Both the position numbers and the translations under genes were made by a program. This document shows, piece after piece, positions 7,999 to 17,056 of a stretch of 64,000 nucleotides of DNA; within the stretch, counting starts at the first letter, position 1, and each line of letters begins with the position of its first letter. The notes under the pieces are model-generated. The model had not been told where the DNA came from. It did no database searches and saw only the letters and a program-made list of their open reading frames with translations. The stretch comes from Hyphomicrobiales bacterium (GTDB lineage Bacteria; Pseudomonadota; Alphaproteobacteria; Rhizobiales; Rhizobiaceae), in NCBI GenBank assembly GCA_900465665.1, contig UBJO01000010.1, positions 1,550 to 65,549 on the forward strand, in the 5' to 3' direction.

Positions 7999-8028
7999 GT
8001 AATAACATTACTTTGTAACGTTATAACG
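7999..8028. promoter_or_regulatory. Candidate Zur operator before the zinc uptake operon
   Basis: Two palindromes lie 17-46 bp upstream of the first ORF of the operon: GTAAT-aac-ATTAC at 7999-8011 and the perfect CGTTATAACG at 8019-8028. Alphaproteobacterial Zur sites are AT-rich GTTATA-type palindromes close to zinc uptake promoters, so repression by zinc-loaded Zur is likely. Function is inferred from sequence and position. Confidence 0.6.
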
Positions 8029-8144
8029 ATAATTTTAGCCTAGACGCAAGCGGCCAAGTGCGAAAAATATCGACGATCGAAAGCGGTTGTGGAGAATAGG
8101 GAAGGGGAATGGGAAATGGGGGTGGGCGCATCGCCACGCTCTCG

Positions 8145-8210
8145 GCGTCATCCTCGGCCAACGTGCCGAGGATCTAAGCACGCCTCCAGGAATACAACGG
8201 TGCAATGGAG
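8145..8210. repeat. Hairpin repeat A, first copy
   Basis: The core is ATCCTCGGC-caacgt-GCCGAGGAT (8150-8173), followed by CTAAGCACGCCTCCAGGAA and ACAACGGTGC. The second copy at 8389-8445 shares this order and most bases. It is preceded by CTCGGCGTC in both. Confidence 0.7.
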
Positions 8211-8388
8211 GTGTGAGGAGCCGGAGCCACTGGAATAAGCGGGAGGATGTGTGTTGGCGCCTAGGCACCCGCAGCCCCGTCCTCGCCCAGCGTCCATAGA
8301 CGTCGAGCCAGTTGCACCTGCAGCAGATACTCGGGACAAGCCCGAGTATGACGGTCGTGGGGATGCGGCGTCGCTTCCCACACTCTCG

Positions 8389-8445
8389 ACGTCATCCTCG
8401 GCCAAGGTGCCGAGGATCTAAACACGCCGCCAGGAACGCAACGGC
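8389..8445. repeat. Hairpin repeat A, second copy
   Basis: The core ATCCTCGGC-caaggt-GCCGAGGAT (8394-8417) is followed by CTAAACACGCCGCCAGGAA and GCAACGGCGC. It is in direct orientation to the first copy, about 245 bp apart. Confidence 0.7.
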
Positions 8446-8558
8446 GCAGCAAAAACGCAAGAGAGCCAAAGCCCGCCGCAACCGCCACGCAAGCCAGCGC
8501 GTCAGCGCGGCCAAGCGCCGGGCGAAACCACCACGCGGCCCCACCCCGCAACATCACC

Positions 8559-9044
8559 TCAAAGCTGCTCGATCATCGTCGCAGCGCTCGAAACCGTCGC
8601 CTGGCCGGGGTTGTCCTCGACGTTGAGCGACTTCACGACGCCGTCTTCGACCAGCATCGAGTAGCGCTTGGAGCGCACGCCGAGGCCGCCGCCGGAGAGG
8701 TCGGCGTCGAGGCCGATGGCCTTGGTGAAGGAGGCGTCCCAGTCGGGCAGGAAGTGGATCTTGCCCATGCCGCCGGAGGATTGCGCCCAGGCGCCCATGA
8801 CGTGCCAGTCGTTGACGGCGATAACCGCGATGTCGTCGACGCCCTTGCCGAGAATGGTGTCGCGGTTTTCGAGATAGCCGGGCAGGTGGTTGAGCGAGCA
8901 GGTCGGCGTGAAGGCGCCGGGCACGGCGAATAGCACCACGCGCTTGCCCTTGAACAGAGCCTCGGTCGTGGTCTCGACCGGGCCGTCAGCCGTCTTTTCC
9001 TTGAAGGTCGCGGAAGGCAGCGTGTCGCCGATTGCAATGGTCAT
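8559..9044 (-). CDS. Peroxiredoxin, Prx5 / hybrid type
   Basis: This 161-residue peroxiredoxin reduces hydrogen peroxide and alkyl hydroperoxides in the cytosol with thioredoxin, glutaredoxin or glutathione as donor. The peroxidatic cysteine is C49 in VPGAFTPTCSLNHLPG, the hallmark of the Prx5 group, and the VNDWHVMGAW segment is also typical. The ATG at 9044 has AGGAGA at good spacing. It is preceded by the DsbD-N-like gene on the same strand, 85 bp away, so cotranscription is possible but not shown. Confidence 0.93.
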   Translation of the reverse strand: MTIAIGDTLPSATFKEKTADGPVETTTEALFKGKRVVLFAVPGAFTPTCSLNHLPGYLENRDTILGKGVDDIAVIAVNDWHVMGAWAQSSGGMGKIHFLPDWDASFTKAIGLDADLSGGGLGVRSKRYSMLVEDGVVKSLNVEDNPGQATVSSAATMIEQL

Positions 9045-9129
9045 GACTATCTCCTGGTTATTGTTTGGCAGGCGCCGCCGAGGGCCGCCTAAGTTGAGAT
9101 CAATGGCAGGTGTGAATGATAGGATCGGC

Positions 9130-9966
9130 CTATTTGAAAGCAAGCGGGCTTTCGATGGCGCGCGCTCCGTCGATCACAAGCGCGCTCCAGCTTTTGCCGG
9201 ATATGTCGTAATTCTTGGGCAGCTTGCCGATCGCAACTGTCGTCGTCAGCGACGTGCCATCGCGCTTGCTCATCAGCTGCTTGGTGAAGACATAGCCGCT
9301 CGGGCCGGCAATGACGACGTCGGGCGTCGTGTCGCCGATGTCCGGGAGCGTGATACTGAGCGTCAGTTCCTTCTGGTCAGCCGACAGCGCATGCTTGCTC
9401 ACCTTGAACTTAGACGACGGCGCCTCCGGCAGCCTGGCGTCGGCGGCGTCAAGAAGGGCCTTTTCCTCCGGCTGCGATTGCCCGGCCGTCGAAAGCGCGA
9501 CGGTGAGGTCAGCCTGGAAGGGCACGCAGATATCCTTGCAGATGCCGATGAAGGCCTGCGCCTTGATCTCGGTGGCACCGCTCTCGGCCGAAAGCGTGAG
9601 CGGCAGCGTCACCGGCGCGTCGTAGCCGATGTCGTCGAGCCTGTCGTCCTTGATGTGCTTCGGGATCGGGTAGCCGATCTTGTCGAGCGTCACGCCCGTC
9701 TCGGGCGCGATCGTGATCTGCGGGGGGATGCCGCTATTGCCCGGCTCGCGCCAATAGGTGATCCATCCGGCATTGGGTTCGATCTGCAGCCCGGCGCGGA
9801 TCTTGCCGTGCGCGTCGGGCGCCATCGCCACCAGCCGCATCCGCCCGCCGGCATTGTCGACCCATTCGCTGGTTCCCGCCTGCGCTGCGGAGAGCGTGGC
9901 TGAGGACAGGCCAAGAGCCGTGGCGATGATCAGGACGAGGCGTCTGTTGTGCGGGGCAAAGGTCAT
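9130..9966 (-). CDS. DsbD N-terminal-domain-like periplasmic protein
   Basis: This 278-residue protein has a signal peptide (RLVLIIATALGLSS, cleavage near AAQA-GTSEW) and an immunoglobulin-like domain of the kind found at the N terminus of the thiol:disulfide transporter DsbD. The conserved GWITYWREPGNSGIPP stretch and a cysteine pair in FIGICKDICVPF near residue 133 fit this family. It lacks the membrane and thioredoxin parts of DsbD, so it probably acts as a soluble periplasmic thiol partner. The ATG at 9966 gives a normal signal peptide; one at 9984 adds six residues. Confidence 0.82.
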   Translation of the reverse strand: MTFAPHNRRLVLIIATALGLSSATLSAAQAGTSEWVDNAGGRMRLVAMAPDAHGKIRAGLQIEPNAGWITYWREPGNSGIPPQITIAPETGVTLDKIGYPIPKHIKDDRLDDIGYDAPVTLPLTLSAESGATEIKAQAFIGICKDICVPFQADLTVALSTAGQSQPEEKALLDAADARLPEAPSSKFKVSKHALSADQKELTLSITLPDIGDTTPDVVIAGPSGYVFTKQLMSKRDGTSLTTTVAIGKLPKNYDISGKSWSALVIDGARAIESPLAFK

Positions 9967-10105
9967 GCGGCAATGGTTATTCAAATCCGCTGCCCTTCGC
10001 CAGCAGCCGCATCCGATTTAATTTTCATTTTCAGTTGATTGAAACAGGACATTGGCCCATGTTTCTCTTGTCGGCGCCTCGAGCGGTCTGGCATCAGGAG
10101 GTATC

Positions 10106-10711
10106 ATGTCCCTGTCGACCCTGAAAAACAGACGTGAACGCGGCTTCTTCGACGGCCAGTTCCTGATCGCCATGCCCGGCGTATCGGACAGCAATTTCGC
10201 CCGCACGGTGATTTACGTCTGCGCCCATTCCGACGCCGGCGCCATGGGTTTCATCATCAATCGCTCTCAGGAGCTTTCGTTCACCGACGTGCTCATGCAT
10301 CTCGACATGATCAAGAGCGACGAGGCGATCCTCATGCCGCCGCCATCCGGCGACCTGTCGATCCAGACGGGCGGACCCGTGGAAAGCGGCCGAGGCTTTG
10401 TTCTGCATTCCGACGATTATCTCTGCGATTCCAGCATTCCCGTCAGCGACGATATCTGCATGACGGCGACGCTCGACATCATCCGCGCCATCGCCAAGGG
10501 CGAGGGCCCGAAGCGCGCCACCATGCTGCTCGGCTATGCCGGCTGGGGCGCTGGCCAGCTCGAAGCCGAGATCGCCAGCAACGGCTGGCTGAATTGCCCG
10601 GCCAATGACGCCCTCATCTTCGATCCCCATCTCGATGATAAATACGAGCGCGCGCTGGCCGGCATGGGCATTTCGGCGGCCATGCTCTCCACCGAAGCTG
10701 GTCACGCCTGA
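10106..10711 (+). CDS. YqgE/AlgH family protein (UPF0301)
   Basis: This 201-residue protein has the UPF0301 pattern: [19 protein letters not shown] near the N terminus, GAMGFIINR, then [13 protein letters not shown] near the end. The family is widely conserved in proteobacteria and its molecular role is not settled. AGGAG at 10096-10100 supports the ATG at 10106. It stands alone ahead of the stress-type csbD-like gene. Confidence 0.92.
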   Translation: MSLSTLKNRRERGFFDGQFLIAMPGVSDSNFARTVIYVCAHSDAGAMGFIINRSQELSFTDVLMHLDMIKSDEAILMPPPSGDLSIQTGGPVESGRGFVLHSDDYLCDSSIPVSDDICMTATLDIIRAIAKGEGPKRATMLLGYAGWGAGQLEAEIASNGWLNCPANDALIFDPHLDDKYERALAGMGISAAMLSTEAGHA

Positions 10712-10727
10712 AGACGCAAAAATTCGC

Positions 10728-10752
10728 GGAACGAATAGCTGCGAACCACGTT
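10728..10752 (+). promoter_or_regulatory. EcfG-type general stress promoter
   Basis: GGAAC at 10728-10732 is followed by exactly 16 bases and CGTT at 10749-10752. This matches the GGAAC-N16-17-CGTT consensus recognised by the alphaproteobacterial general stress sigma factor EcfG (RpoE/PhyR pathway). It ends 46 bp before the start codon of a CsbD-like protein, a class often induced by this pathway. Confidence 0.8.
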
Positions 10753-10798
10753 CTCTTTTCGCACCGGGCACGAGGCCCGTACCAAAAGGAGACATCAG

Positions 10799-10990
10799 AT
10801 GGGTAGCACCAGCGACAAGATTTCCGGCAAGGCCAACGAAATCGCCGGCAAGGCGAAGCAGGCTGTCGGCAAGGCGACCGGCGACAATTCGACCCGCGCC
10901 AAGGGCGCCGTCCAGGAAGCCAAGGGTAAGGCCCAGTCCGCCAAGGGCGATGCCAAAGGCAAGATCAAGGATGTCGTCGATCGCATGTGA
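10799..10990 (+). CDS. CsbD family stress protein
   Basis: This 63-residue, highly charged and soluble protein is built from repeating K/G/A-rich helices ([20 protein letters not shown]). That is the CsbD fold known from the sigma-B regulon of Bacillus and from general stress regulons of alphaproteobacteria. The biochemical role is unknown. AAAGGAGA lies just before the ATG. The perfect EcfG-type promoter upstream indicates induction by osmotic, heat or starvation stress. Confidence 0.93.
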   Translation: MGSTSDKISGKANEIAGKAKQAVGKATGDNSTRAKGAVQEAKGKAQSAKGDAKGKIKDVVDRM

Positions 10991-11070
10991 TCGAAAGCAT
11001 CCCCGCAATGGCCCGTCGCGCATCCGCGCTGCGGGTCGTTTTGTATCAACTCCACGCTATGGGGCGTTCC

Positions 11071-12156
11071 ATGCGGCTTTTCGCCTGCGATAACTGCGAT
11101 CAGGTCGTGCACTTCGACAACCGGCAATGCGTACGCTGCAACCATCGCCTCGGCTTCTTAGCCGATGATCTCTCGATGCGCGCGCTCGAGCCGCGCGACG
11201 AGACGCTGTGGCAGCTGACATCGGAGCCTCAGCGCGCCGTACGCTTCTGCGCCAATGCCGGTCTCGATATCTGCAACTGGCTGGTCAATGCGGATGACGA
11301 AAATCCGTTTTGCATCGCCTGCCGCTATAATCGCCTGGTGCCGAATACCCATACGCAGGAGGGTATCGATCGCTGGCGCCGCATCAGCCAGGCGCAGCGC
11401 CATCTCTTCTATTCGCTGCTGCGCTGGCGCCTGCCGCCACCCGATCGTATCGAGGATCCGCAAGGCGGGTTGGTATTCGACTTTCTCGAGGATGAGGTGC
11501 AGGTCGACGGTAATGTCATCCCGGCCATGACGGGCCACGACGAGGGCGTCATCGCCATCCGCGCCGCCGAGGCCGACGACATCACCCGCGAACTCGCCCG
11601 CGCCTCGATGAACGAACCCTATAGAACGCTTCTCGGCCATTTTCGCCACGAGATCGGGCACTTCGTCTGGAACCGCCTGGTCCGCGACCGCGATGCTTTC
11701 GACGGCTTCCGCGCCGTCTTCGGCGATGAGCGACAGGATTATGGTCAGGCGCTTCAGAACCATTACCAGAACGGCGCGCCTCTCGGCTGGCAGCAGAGCT
11801 TCATCAGCGCTTACGCGGCGGCCCATCCCTGGGAGGATTTCGCCGAGTGCTTCGCGCACTATCTGCACATCGTCGATACGCTGGAGACCGCGCGCGGCTT
11901 CGGCATCGCGATCGATCCGCGCGGTCATGAGGAAATGGCGTCCGAGGTGGATTTCAACCCTTATCGGGCGGCAAGCGCCGAGCAACTGGTCAGCGCCTGG
12001 GTGCCGCTATCGGTGGCGATCAATGCCATCCAGCGCAGCATGGGCCAGCCGGATTCCTACCCCTTCGTGCTGTCGAACGCCGTCGTCGAAAAGCTCGAAT
12101 ATCTGCACCGGTTGATCCAGGATCGCGTCGCCGAACCCCGGCAAGCTGCCGCTTGA
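11071..12156 (+). CDS. Zinc-ribbon putative zinc-binding peptidase
   Basis: This 361-residue protein starts with a four-cysteine zinc ribbon (C6, C9, C20, C23), has a second cysteine group near residues 75-90 and a gluzincin-like HEIGH motif (RHEIGHFVWNRL, near residue 194). A downstream acidic segment (HPWEDFAECFAHYLH) could give the third ligand. This matches a conserved family of uncharacterised zinc peptidases. Start choice: the ATG at 11071 puts the ribbon at the N terminus as usual; ATG 11059 would add four residues. It follows csbD by 80 bp and may share its transcript. Confidence 0.82.
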   Translation: MRLFACDNCDQVVHFDNRQCVRCNHRLGFLADDLSMRALEPRDETLWQLTSEPQRAVRFCANAGLDICNWLVNADDENPFCIACRYNRLVPNTHTQEGIDRWRRISQAQRHLFYSLLRWRLPPPDRIEDPQGGLVFDFLEDEVQVDGNVIPAMTGHDEGVIAIRAAEADDITRELARASMNEPYRTLLGHFRHEIGHFVWNRLVRDRDAFDGFRAVFGDERQDYGQALQNHYQNGAPLGWQQSFISAYAAAHPWEDFAECFAHYLHIVDTLETARGFGIAIDPRGHEEMASEVDFNPYRAASAEQLVSAWVPLSVAINAIQRSMGQPDSYPFVLSNAVVEKLEYLHRLIQDRVAEPRQAAA

Positions 12157-12177
12157 AGTTCAGCGGCCTGAGAGACC

Positions 12178-15090
12178 TCAGGCGCGCTTGGTCAGCGGAA
12201 ACCGTTCCTTCAACAGCCGCAGCACCGATTCCGACGCCATCGGAGGACCGAAGAGATAGCTCTGGCCGTAGGTGCAGCCCATCTTCGCCAGTTCGATCGC
12301 ATCCTCGTTGGACTCGATACCTTCGGCCACGACCTTCATCTCCAGCTCCCGCGCCATGGAGATCACCGAACGCAGCACCGTCGATTTCCGGTCGCTGGTG
12401 TCGCAGACCAGGGTCTTGTCGAGCTTGATCGTGTCGAACGGGAAGCGGGTGAGGTAGGAGAGCGAGGAATAGCCGGTGCCGAAATCGTCGAGCGCCAGCC
12501 CAAGCCCGATCTCGCGCAGCTTGCCCAGCACCAGGCGCGCCTGCTCCGGGTTTTCCATCACCATCGTCTCGGTCAGCTCCAGCTTCAGCCGGGTCGGATC
12601 GCAATGGGTCTTGGCGAGGACCGAGCGTACGTCGTCATAGAGATCGTTGTTGAGGAGCTGGGCGCTCGAGAGATTGATCGACACGAAGATCGGCAGCTCG
12701 CCGGTCTGGCTCTCCCAAGCCATCAGATCGTTGGTCGCCTGTTCGAGCGCGAAGACGCCGAGCATGTTGATGATGTCGGAAGCCTCGGCGATCGGGATGA
12801 ATTCCGACGGCGGGATGTTGCCGCGCTTCGGATGCTCCCAGCGCATCAGCGCCTCGAAACCGGCGATCTCGACATCTTCCAGGCCGGCGATCGGCTGGTA
12901 GACCATCGACAGCTCCTTGCGCTCCAGCGCACGACGGAGATCCGATTCCAGCTGCAGTCGGTCGGCGCCGAAGTCGCGGAAGGCAGGCTGGAACGGCTCG
13001 ACGCGGTTGCCGCCGGCGCGCTTCGCCCGGTACATGGCAAGCTCGGAATCGCTGAGCATCCCGGTCGCGTTTTCCTGCTGGTCGACGAAGGACGCAAGCC
13101 CGATCGACGCCGTCAGGATGATCTCGCGGTTGGCGAAGTTGATCGGCACCATGATCGCCTTGCTGATCGCGTCGGCGAAGTCGGCGATCTTGGCGGGATC
13201 GCGTTCGGACACGAGGATGAGGCCGAACTGATCGCCGGAGAGACGCGCCAGCGTGTCCTGCGGCTTCAGCAGCCGGCGAAGACGCCGCGTCAGCGCGATC
13301 AGGATATTATCGCCGGCGGCAACGCCCAGCGCGTCGTTGACCAGCTTATAGCGATCGATATCGATCACCATCACGGTCGGCCTCAGCGTATCGCCACCCG
13401 GTGCCAGCGCCAGCACGCCCTGCAGGCGGTCGAGGAAAAGCTGGCGGTTGGGAAGGCCGGTCAGGTTGTCGTGCAGCGCATCCTGCAGCAGCCGGTCGAT
13501 CGAGTTCTTCTGCTCGGTCACGTCGATGACGGTGCCGACGCAACGGATCACTTCGCCGTTGGAATCGAGCACCGGCCGGGCGCGGATCAGGAGCCAGTGG
13601 AAATGCCCGTCCTCGGCGCGAATGCGGAACTCGTGGTTCAGCCGGCCGCGGCGATGTTCGAGCAGCACGTCGAGCGTGGCGCGGAAGCGGTCGCGATCGT
13701 CAGGATGCAGGCGCGGCAGCCAGTTGCGGGCGGCACCATGCATCGTGCCCGGCGAAAGGCCGAGCTTGACGGAGACATCGGGAATGGTGACGACGCGGTC
13801 GCGCGCCACGTCCCAATCCCACACCATATCGCCGGAGCCGGTCAGCGCCAGCGATTGCCGTTCGAGATCGGAGAACAGCCCCTGCTGGAACGTGCCACCG
13901 GCAAAGGCGTGCTGCATGACGGTGAAGCCGATCAGAAGCACGATTAGCACGAGACCACCGCCGAGCGCCGGCTGGATGATGTCGTTGTCGAGCTGGCCGG
14001 TGATCGTCAGCCAGCCGCCGAACAGCCATACCAGGATCAACGCCCAGGCGGGCACCAAGAGAATGGCGCGGTCGTAGCGGTTGAGGCCGAGATAGATGAT
14101 GAGCAGCAGGCCCAGCGTCGCGGTGAGCGCGAAGGAGAGGCGGGCGATACCGGCGGCGATGGCCGGATCGTAGATCGCGACGCCGAAGAGCAGCGCCAGG
14201 CCCAGCACCCAGGCCAGCGTCACGTAGCCGAGATGCGTATGCCACCGGTTGAGGTTGAGATAGGTGAACAGGAAGATGACGAAACTAGATGCCAGCGCCA
14301 CTTCCGCGCAGGCGCGCCATATTCGCTGGTCCGCCGAAGCGATACTGACGAGCTTGCCAAGAAAGCCGAAATCGACGCAAATGTAGCCGAGCACCGCCCA
14401 GGCGAGCGCTGCCGTCGCCGGTAGCATCGAGGTGCCCTTGACGACGAAAAGGATGGTCAGGAACACCGCCAGCAGGCCGGCAATGCCAAGCACGATGCCG
14501 CGATAGAGCGTGAACGCGTTGATCGTGTCCTTGTAGGCGTCGGGCTCCCACAGATAGATCTGCGGCAGTTCCGGCGTCGAAAGCTCGGCGACGAAGGTGA
14601 TGACGGAGCCCGGGTTGAGCGTGATGCGGAAGACGTCGGAATCGTCGCTCGGCTGCCGGTCGAGCGCGAAGCCTTCGCTCGGCGTGATGGCGATGATGCG
14701 CTGCGACCCGAGGTCGGGCCAGAACAGCTTGGAATTCACCAGACGGAAATGCGGTGCGACGATCACGCGCTCCAGCTGTTCGTCGGATACGTTGGCGAGC
14801 GCGAAGACCGCCCAGTCGCCCTGGTGGTTGCCGGAGCTGGACCGCACCTCGATGCGCCGGCGGATGCCGTCGGCGCCGGCCGCGGTCGAAACCTGGAAGG
14901 CCTCGCCCTGGTTGGCGTAGATCTCGGTGGTCTTGGTCAGATCGAGCGCGGTGTCGTCGCGGGAAATCTTCACCGGTTCGGCCGCCTGCGCGACCCCTGC
15001 CATCAGCGCCAAAGCCGACAGGAAAAGCGCTGCGATCACCGCGACGAAACGTCCAGATGGTGATGGGTGCAGCATGCGTTTGTTGGTCAT
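12178..15090 (-). CDS. Membrane GGDEF-EAL protein with PAS domain, probable c-di-GMP phosphodiesterase
   Basis: The 970-residue protein has a signal peptide, a periplasmic region to about residue 180, about seven membrane helices to about 395, a PAS domain near 415-535, then GGDEF and EAL domains. The diguanylate cyclase signature is degenerate: SGDQF near residue 618 instead of GGDEF, so synthesis activity is doubtful. The EAL domain keeps FEALMRWEHP (near 745), the NLSS Asn, ELTET, DDFGTGYSS (near 867) and EGIES, all needed for c-di-GMP hydrolysis. Its start overlaps the stop of the preceding GNAT gene (ATGA). Confidence 0.9.
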   Translation of the reverse strand: MTNKRMLHPSPSGRFVAVIAALFLSALALMAGVAQAAEPVKISRDDTALDLTKTTEIYANQGEAFQVSTAAGADGIRRRIEVRSSSGNHQGDWAVFALANVSDEQLERVIVAPHFRLVNSKLFWPDLGSQRIIAITPSEGFALDRQPSDDSDVFRITLNPGSVITFVAELSTPELPQIYLWEPDAYKDTINAFTLYRGIVLGIAGLLAVFLTILFVVKGTSMLPATAALAWAVLGYICVDFGFLGKLVSIASADQRIWRACAEVALASSFVIFLFTYLNLNRWHTHLGYVTLAWVLGLALLFGVAIYDPAIAAGIARLSFALTATLGLLLIIYLGLNRYDRAILLVPAWALILVWLFGGWLTITGQLDNDIIQPALGGGLVLIVLLIGFTVMQHAFAGGTFQQGLFSDLERQSLALTGSGDMVWDWDVARDRVVTIPDVSVKLGLSPGTMHGAARNWLPRLHPDDRDRFRATLDVLLEHRRGRLNHEFRIRAEDGHFHWLLIRARPVLDSNGEVIRCVGTVIDVTEQKNSIDRLLQDALHDNLTGLPNRQLFLDRLQGVLALAPGGDTLRPTVMVIDIDRYKLVNDALGVAAGDNILIALTRRLRRLLKPQDTLARLSGDQFGLILVSERDPAKIADFADAISKAIMVPINFANREIILTASIGLASFVDQQENATGMLSDSELAMYRAKRAGGNRVEPFQPAFRDFGADRLQLESDLRRALERKELSMVYQPIAGLEDVEIAGFEALMRWEHPKRGNIPPSEFIPIAEASDIINMLGVFALEQATNDLMAWESQTGELPIFVSINLSSAQLLNNDLYDDVRSVLAKTHCDPTRLKLELTETMVMENPEQARLVLGKLREIGLGLALDDFGTGYSSLSYLTRFPFDTIKLDKTLVCDTSDRKSTVLRSVISMARELEMKVVAEGIESNEDAIELAKMGCTYGQSYLFGPPMASESVLRLLKERFPLTKRA

Positions 15091-15701
15091 CGGCTGTCGG
15101 TTATCCTGCCTTTATCCGTATCGGTGGCGAGCAGTGAAAACATCACGTGATCATGCCACTGACCGTTGATCTTCAAGTATCCGCGCAGATAGCCTTCCCG
15201 CTGAAACCCGGCTTTTTCAAGCAGGCGGATGCTCCGAGCATTGTCTGGAATACAGGCTGCTTCGATACGGTGCAACTCAAGGCCTGCGAAGATGTAGGGT
15301 ATAACCAATTGAAGTGCGGCGAACATATGGCCCTGGCCGGCATGCGTTTCGCCCATCCAGTAGCCGATCATGCAGCTCTGTGCCGCCCCGCGCCTGATAT
15401 AGCCGATGGTGATGCCGCCGAGCAGCGTCATGTTTTCACGGTGGAAAAGCAGCAGCGGAACGGCCTGTCCGGATGCATATTCCTGCTTGCCGCGAATGAC
15501 GCGCGCCCGGTACGAGCCTTCCGTCAGCTCGTCGCGTCGCCAGGTCGGCTCCCAGCGTTCGAGAAAGCCGCGGCTTGCCGACCGCAGCTTGTGCCACTGG
15601 TTGAAATCCTGGTAGCGCGGCAGCCGCAGCACATAATTGGCGTCTTCGATTTCAACTGCTTCCGGCTGCCGAGACAGGAACCGAAACACCGATTTTGGCA
15701 T
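15087..15701 (-). CDS. GNAT family N-acetyltransferase (RimJ/RimL-like)
   Basis: This 204-residue acetyltransferase shows the RimJ/RimL pattern: VLRLPRYQDFNQWHKLR at the start, IGYWMGETHAGQGHMFAAL for acetyl-CoA binding and IEAACIPDNARSIRLLEKAGF near the end. The subgroup acetylates N-terminal residues of ribosomal proteins or small molecules; the substrate is not evident. It lies 29 bp after the M16 peptidase gene and overlaps the start of the GGDEF-EAL gene, so the run is probably one transcript with thrC. Confidence 0.9.
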   Translation of the reverse strand: MPKSVFRFLSRQPEAVEIEDANYVLRLPRYQDFNQWHKLRSASRGFLERWEPTWRRDELTEGSYRARVIRGKQEYASGQAVPLLLFHRENMTLLGGITIGYIRRGAAQSCMIGYWMGETHAGQGHMFAALQLVIPYIFAGLELHRIEAACIPDNARSIRLLEKAGFQREGYLRGYLKINGQWHDHVMFSLLATDTDKGRITDSR

Positions 15702-15730
15702 CGATCACTCCCGGCAACGCGAATGCAGGT

Positions 15731-17029
15731 TCAAAGTACGGCTTGCTTGCCCTGTGGGGCAGGCGAGGTGAGCGACGCGGCGATGTCTTCCATCGGCGCC
15801 AGATGCTCGAGCGGGCCGATTGCCGACAGCGTCGGCACGGTGTCGAAGAACAGCCGGCCCGCAAGGTCGGTCAGGCGTTCGATGGTGATGCCTTCCAGCC
15901 GCTCCATCATTTCAGGATTGGAGATCGGTCGGCCGTAGAGCATCATCTGCCGCGCCACCTGGCCGGCGCGCGCCGCCGGGCTTTCCTGACCCATCAGAAG
16001 CTGGGCGCGGATCTGGGCGCGGGCACGCTCGATTTCCTTCTGGTCGATCGAGGTCGCGGACTTGTGCAACTCGTCGATGATGACGGGCACCAGTTCCGGC
16101 AGGTTCTCGCCGCCGGTCGCGGCATGAATGCCGAAGATGCCGGTGTCGGAGAAGCCCCAGTGGAAGGCATAGATCGAATAGCAGAGGCCGCGGATTTCGC
16201 GCACTTCCTGGAACAGGCGGGACGACATGCCGCCGCCGAGGATGTTGGCGAGGATCTGCGAACAGTAGAAGTCGCGCGCGTGATAGGCCTTGCCCTCGAA
16301 GCCGAGCAGGATCTGGGCGTCCATCAGGTCGCGCGTCTCGCGGATATTGCCGCCGATATACTTGGCGGGGTCCATGACCGGCGGGGCGCTCGGCGCGGTC
16401 GGCAGCGAGGCGAATCGCTCCTCGACCATGCGCACGAACTCGTCGTGCTGCACGGCGCCGGCTGCGACCACGAACATGCGGTCGGTCGTGTAGTTGCGGC
16501 TGAGATAGCCGCGGATCTGCTGCGGCGTGAACGACACCACCGTCTGCGGCGTGCCGAGAATGGCGCGGCCGAGCGTCTGGTCGCGATAGGCGACTTCGGA
16601 AAACCGATCGAACACCACATCATCGGGCGTGTCGTTGGCTGCGTTGATTTCCTGCAGGATGACCTGCTTCTCACGCTCCAGCTCTTCCTCTTCGAAAGCG
16701 GATTCGGTGAGGATGTCAGCCAGGATATCGACGGCGAGCGGCACATGGTCTTTCAGGACGCGCGCATAGTAGGAGGTCGTTTCGGTCGAGGTGGCGGCGT
16801 TCACTTCGCCACCGACATCCTCGATCTGTTCGGCGATCTCGCGGGCGCTGCGGCGCGCGGTTCCCTTGAAGGCCATGTGTTCGAGCAGGTGGGCAATGCC
16901 ATGCTCGTCTGTCGTCTCGTTGCGCGAACCTGATTTGATCCAGACCCCGAGTGCTGCACTTTCGAGATGCGGCATGGTCTGTGTCACTACTGTCAGCCCG
17001 GATTTGAGCCGGGTGCACTCAACTGTCAT
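15731..17029 (-). CDS. M16 family zinc peptidase (mitochondrial processing peptidase-like)
   Basis: This 432-residue protein carries the inverted zinc motif HLLEHMAF (H47, E50, H51) and the downstream EVNAATSTETTSYYARV region of processing-peptidase-type M16 enzymes. Alphaproteobacterial members are the closest bacterial relatives of the beta subunit of the mitochondrial processing peptidase. Both halves of the M16 fold fit within the length. It follows thrC by 27 bp, a conserved neighbourhood in Rhizobiaceae. The physiological substrate is unknown. Confidence 0.93.
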   Translation of the reverse strand: MTVECTRLKSGLTVVTQTMPHLESAALGVWIKSGSRNETTDEHGIAHLLEHMAFKGTARRSAREIAEQIEDVGGEVNAATSTETTSYYARVLKDHVPLAVDILADILTESAFEEEELEREKQVILQEINAANDTPDDVVFDRFSEVAYRDQTLGRAILGTPQTVVSFTPQQIRGYLSRNYTTDRMFVVAAGAVQHDEFVRMVEERFASLPTAPSAPPVMDPAKYIGGNIRETRDLMDAQILLGFEGKAYHARDFYCSQILANILGGGMSSRLFQEVREIRGLCYSIYAFHWGFSDTGIFGIHAATGGENLPELVPVIIDELHKSATSIDQKEIERARAQIRAQLLMGQESPAARAGQVARQMMLYGRPISNPEMMERLEGITIERLTDLAGRLFFDTVPTLSAIGPLEHLAPMEDIAASLTSPAPQGKQAVL

Positions 17030-17056
17030 TGGCTATCTTTCTGCGCCTTCTGCCGA

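Larger units (their letters stand above)
7983..8558. other. Repeat-bearing spacer of about 575 bp
   Basis: Apart from the operator region at its left end, the spacer holds no gene that I can support. It carries two copies of a hairpin repeat (8145-8210 and 8389-8445) and a separate perfect hairpin, ATACTCGGG-acaag-CCCGAGTAT, at 8327-8349. The remainder is GC-rich and featureless. Confidence 0.6.

Noticed and set aside
12604-13947. Long open frame on the opposite strand of the GGDEF-EAL gene (447 codons)
   Set aside because: It is a high-GC shadow frame within a well-conserved gene, with no family features and no ribosome binding site.
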